From positions 372,001 to 436,000 of the forward strand of contig NZ_CP158487.1 of assembly GCF_041006295.1 (NCBI RefSeq): a stretch of 64,000 bases of DNA, in the 5' to 3' direction. The position numbers and the translations under genes were made by a program. This document shows positions 62,189-64,000 of the stretch, piece after piece (position 1 is the stretch's first letter; every line of letters begins with the position of its first letter). The stretch comes from Candidatus Nanosynbacter sp. TM7-074. Its GTDB lineage: Bacteria; Patescibacteriota; Saccharimonadia; Saccharimonadales; Saccharimonadaceae. The notes under the pieces were generated by a model, which was given only the letters and a program-made list of their open reading frames with translations, ran no database searches and had not been told where the DNA came from.

Positions 62189-63175
62189 CTATTCCAACAC
62201 CACACACTCTTCAACTACGGGCGGATTTCCGTCGACAGAAATTGCCATAAGCCGCATGTCACAGTTTTCGTATTGCGCATTTTTAGAAATGAATATTTCA
62301 GCAGCAAAACGCATTTGTTGCTGTTTTTTATTTGTAATTGCCGCCAAGCCATCGCCGAAATTGTCATTTTTACGATACTTGACCTCTGTAAAATATAGAA
62401 CATCATCCTTTTTGCTAACAATATCAATTTCGCAATACCGAGTTCGCCAATTCCGCTCTATAATTTCATGACCATCCGCCACCAGCCAATCTGTTGCCGC
62501 CTGTTCACCTTTGTCGCCAATTTGACGCGTCGTGTCTTTTTGTTGGCTTTTAGACTCTTCCCCAGGCACATTTTGCGAATTCGACTCAACACCAACATAT
62601 TTAGCAAGCGGTGCAAAACTCAGCCGATGAAGTGGCGTTATGCCCAGATTATCAATAGCTGCCCGATGCTTCGCCACACCATAGCCAACGTGCGAAGAAA
62701 AATCATATCCCGGATAAATATCATCCTGCTCGGCCATAAATTTATCACGCGCAACCTTTGCGATAATCGACGCCGCCGAAACGCTCGGAATCAAACCATC
62801 AGCCTTTACTATCATAGTCACATATTTCTCCAGCGGCGTACCTGCCAAAAAATTAACCGTCCCATCGATAATAATCTCATCAAACGTCGAGCCATTTTTC
62901 TGACATTTAGCTTGGATTTCTTTAACTGCGCGCCGAGTTACCAATTTAAGCGCCTCGCTCATTCCTATCTCGTCCAGCTCCTTAGCAGAAACCCAGCCGA
63001 GAGCCCAAGACGACGCCTGCTCACGAATCGCCACGTCTAATCCTTCACGGCGCTTTTTAGTCAATTTTTTACTATCATCAAGTCCTTCAATTTCAGCGCC
63101 ACCCAAAACCACGGCACCAATCACCAACGGCCCCGCCCATGCGCCACGACCAACTTCGTCAATGCCGAGAATCAT
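62189..63175 (-). CDS. rnhB: RNase HII fused to a YraN (UPF0102) domain
   Basis: 328 aa. Residues 1-190 form RNase HII, with the DEVGRG active site (MILGIDEVGRGAWAGP), LDDSKKLTKKRRE, the later IIDGT, and SAASIIAKVARD. After a Ser/Gln/Lys linker (about 195-215), residues 216-328 match the YraN nuclease-like family (GDKGEQAATDWL, ERNWRTRYCEIDIV, TEVKYRKN). rnhB and yraN are separate neighbours in many bacteria. The start at 63175 lies 2 nt after the stop of the upstream gene; the longer frame is rejected. Confidence 0.93.
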   Translation of the reverse strand: MILGIDEVGRGAWAGPLVIGAVVLGGAEIEGLDDSKKLTKKRREGLDVAIREQASSWALGWVSAKELDEIGMSEALKLVTRRAVKEIQAKCQKNGSTFDEIIIDGTVNFLAGTPLEKYVTMIVKADGLIPSVSAASIIAKVARDKFMAEQDDIYPGYDFSSHVGYGVAKHRAAIDNLGITPLHRLSFAPLAKYVGVESNSQNVPGEESKSQQKDTTRQIGDKGEQAATDWLVADGHEIIERNWRTRYCEIDIVSKKDDVLYFTEVKYRKNDNFGDGLAAITNKKQQQMRFAAEIFISKNAQYENCDMRLMAISVDGNPPVVEECVVLE

Positions 63176-63177
63176 GC

Positions 63178-63657
63178 CTAGCGCCGACCCTTTTTTGCCG
63201 CCAAATTTGCGAGCGCCCGGCCAATCCACACTGCTGACGCTCCCAATGTATTTGCCAAAATATCCCAATTGGTATCATCCAGTGTAATACTAGCCAAACC
63301 AAATTTGACCATAAATAATTCCGCCAGCTCATTGATACAGCCGAGTGCTGACACGAGAGCAAACAGCGAAAACGCCATCACTAGCCAGCGCGACCGCCAA
63401 CGCATCGCCAATACTAGATATACCCACAACAGCCCGGTGAACAGTCCGCCGCCCACAAAATGTGTGGTAAAACTAGTGTCTCGTCCCTCGATGAGCGGCG
63501 ATGGCAAATACCACGAAATGCAGAATAATACACAGGCAAGGTACAGCAACCAGCGATACTTCTTTTCGTCGGTGAAGCCATGGCGACGTAGCACATACGG
63601 CACCGCAAATGCCAACGTCACCGGAACACAAACGGAAATATAATGAAAGATTGACAT
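63178..63657 (-). CDS. small polytopic membrane protein, VanZ-like
   Basis: 159 aa with about five hydrophobic segments; conserved-looking TTHFVGGGLFTG, INELAELF and DDTNWDILANTLGA recall VanZ-like or DUF2238-type proteins. Function unknown. TATAAT (63664-63669) ends 6 nt before the ATG: leaderless. Cotranscribed with the RNase HII-YraN gene. Confidence 0.65.
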   Translation of the reverse strand: MSIFHYISVCVPVTLAFAVPYVLRRHGFTDEKKYRWLLYLACVLFCISWYLPSPLIEGRDTSFTTHFVGGGLFTGLLWVYLVLAMRWRSRWLVMAFSLFALVSALGCINELAELFMVKFGLASITLDDTNWDILANTLGASAVWIGRALANLAAKKGRR

Positions 63658-63663
63658 ACTGGC

Positions 63664-63669
63664 ATTATA
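63664..63669 (-). promoter_or_regulatory. -10 element of the VanZ-like gene
   Basis: Minus-strand TATAAT, 6 nt before the ATG at 63657; no ribosome-binding site. Confidence 0.6.
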
Positions 63670-63719
63670 CCATGAGAAAACCGCCCTCAGAGAGAGCTGT
63701 CTATGTGTCTCAAGACTAA

Positions 63720-64000
63720 TTACGCTTCTTTGTGGCGTGCTTCTACTTCAGCAGCTTTGGCGTCAAGTTCTGCCTGAGCAGCGTCTTTTTCAGCTTGTTT
63801 GGCAGCGGCAGCCTGTGCAGCCTCCTCTTTCAAGCGTTCAGCTTCTGCTTCAGCCTTGGCGTCGTGCACGTTATTGACAGCCACACGGTCAAAGCTTTTG
63901 GCAGTCAAGCGAGCTGACTTGCCAGAACGCTTGCGCAAGAAACTAAGGAACTTACGGCGGACCTTAGCACGGCGAACAATTTCCACTTTCTCAATCAGTG
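63720..64000 (-). CDS. rplS: 50S ribosomal protein L19, C-terminal part with Ala/Glu-rich tail
   Basis: Enters from the right edge with LIEKVEIVRRAKVRRKFL and RKRSGKSARL, the conserved C-terminal core of L19. After this the protein continues for about 55 residues of Ala/Glu/Lys/Gln-rich, probably helical sequence (AEAEAERLKEEAAQAAAA, then KQAEKDAAQAEL), ending RHKEA. Typical L19 stops soon after the core, so this is an unusual extension. The start lies beyond the window. Confidence 0.88.
   Translation of the reverse strand, partial: LIEKVEIVRRAKVRRKFLSFLRKRSGKSARLTAKSFDRVAVNNVHDAKAEAEAERLKEEAAQAAAAKQAEKDAAQAELDAKAAEVEARHKEA

Noticed and set aside
62144..62471. Plus-strand frames of 84 and 105 codons after the ribozyme
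   Set aside because: Antisense to the YraN domain of the RNase HII fusion, no ribosome-binding site.
1..64000. CRISPR arrays, restriction-modification genes, rRNA genes or prophage structural genes
   Set aside because: No regularly spaced repeats, methylase or nuclease pairs, rRNA-like sequence or capsid/terminase-type proteins were seen in the window.

Overview
The window looks like a chromosome segment of a Candidatus Saccharibacteria (TM7/CPR) bacterium or a close relative. I infer this from very compact packing of divergent housekeeping genes, tRNAs with encoded CCA ends, a SipW/TasA-type surface locus, and many small lineage-specific proteins. No 16S gene is present to confirm it. UGA is a normal stop here: the M1 aminopeptidase ends in TGA.

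Layout. 1-4.2 kb: end of an unknown gene, a glycogen branching enzyme, a ThrE-type exporter and an HD-domain protein. 4.2-18 kb (minus strand): rpoB-rpoC, rpsL-rpsG, yajQ, a membrane-anchored serine protease, and fusA. The usual str order is split by yajQ and the protease. 18-22.5 kb: nucleotide genes (divergent tmk, HIT protein, dcd, dihydrofolate reductase, thyA). 22.6-26 kb: hisS, trigger factor, clpP, with a candidate histidine attenuator ahead of hisS. 26-28.3 kb: accessory small genes with structured leaders. 30.0-33.2 kb: a decayed integrative element bounded by tRNA-Leu fragments that carries a truncated integrase, an EXLDI-like protein, a complete tRNA-Leu(UAG) and a membrane coiled-coil protein. 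33.3-35.8 kb: a TasA-like protein and a SipW-type signal peptidase fused to a LamG-like domain. 36-41.5 kb: typA, rarA, slipin and tRNA genes. 41.5-48.8 kb: a GH13 glucosidase and the tyrS-HAD-recG-phospholipase-like-rsmD operon. 48.9-59.1 kb: PBP1A, and the nusA and clpC-HExxH-radA-PIN/TRAM genes. 59.1-64 kb: M1 aminopeptidase, a small orphan gene followed by a complete hammerhead ribozyme, an RNase HII-YraN fusion, a VanZ-like protein and the end of rplS.

Two expression styles stand out. At least a dozen genes have a sigma70-type -10 hexamer ending 6-8 bases before the start codon and no Shine-Dalgarno sequence, which predicts leaderless mRNAs. Three small orphan genes instead have canonical promoters, 100-190 nt structured leaders, ribosome-binding sites and GC-rich codons.

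Best candidates for new biology: the leaderless 14-codon peptide with three His codons before a terminator upstream of hisS; the type III hammerhead ribozyme at 62132-62184; the orphan small-gene/structured-RNA loci; the signal peptidase fused to what looks like its own substrate; a 20-bp divergent intergenic region where two leaderless genes share one palindromic -10; and EF-G with NKIN in place of NKxD.
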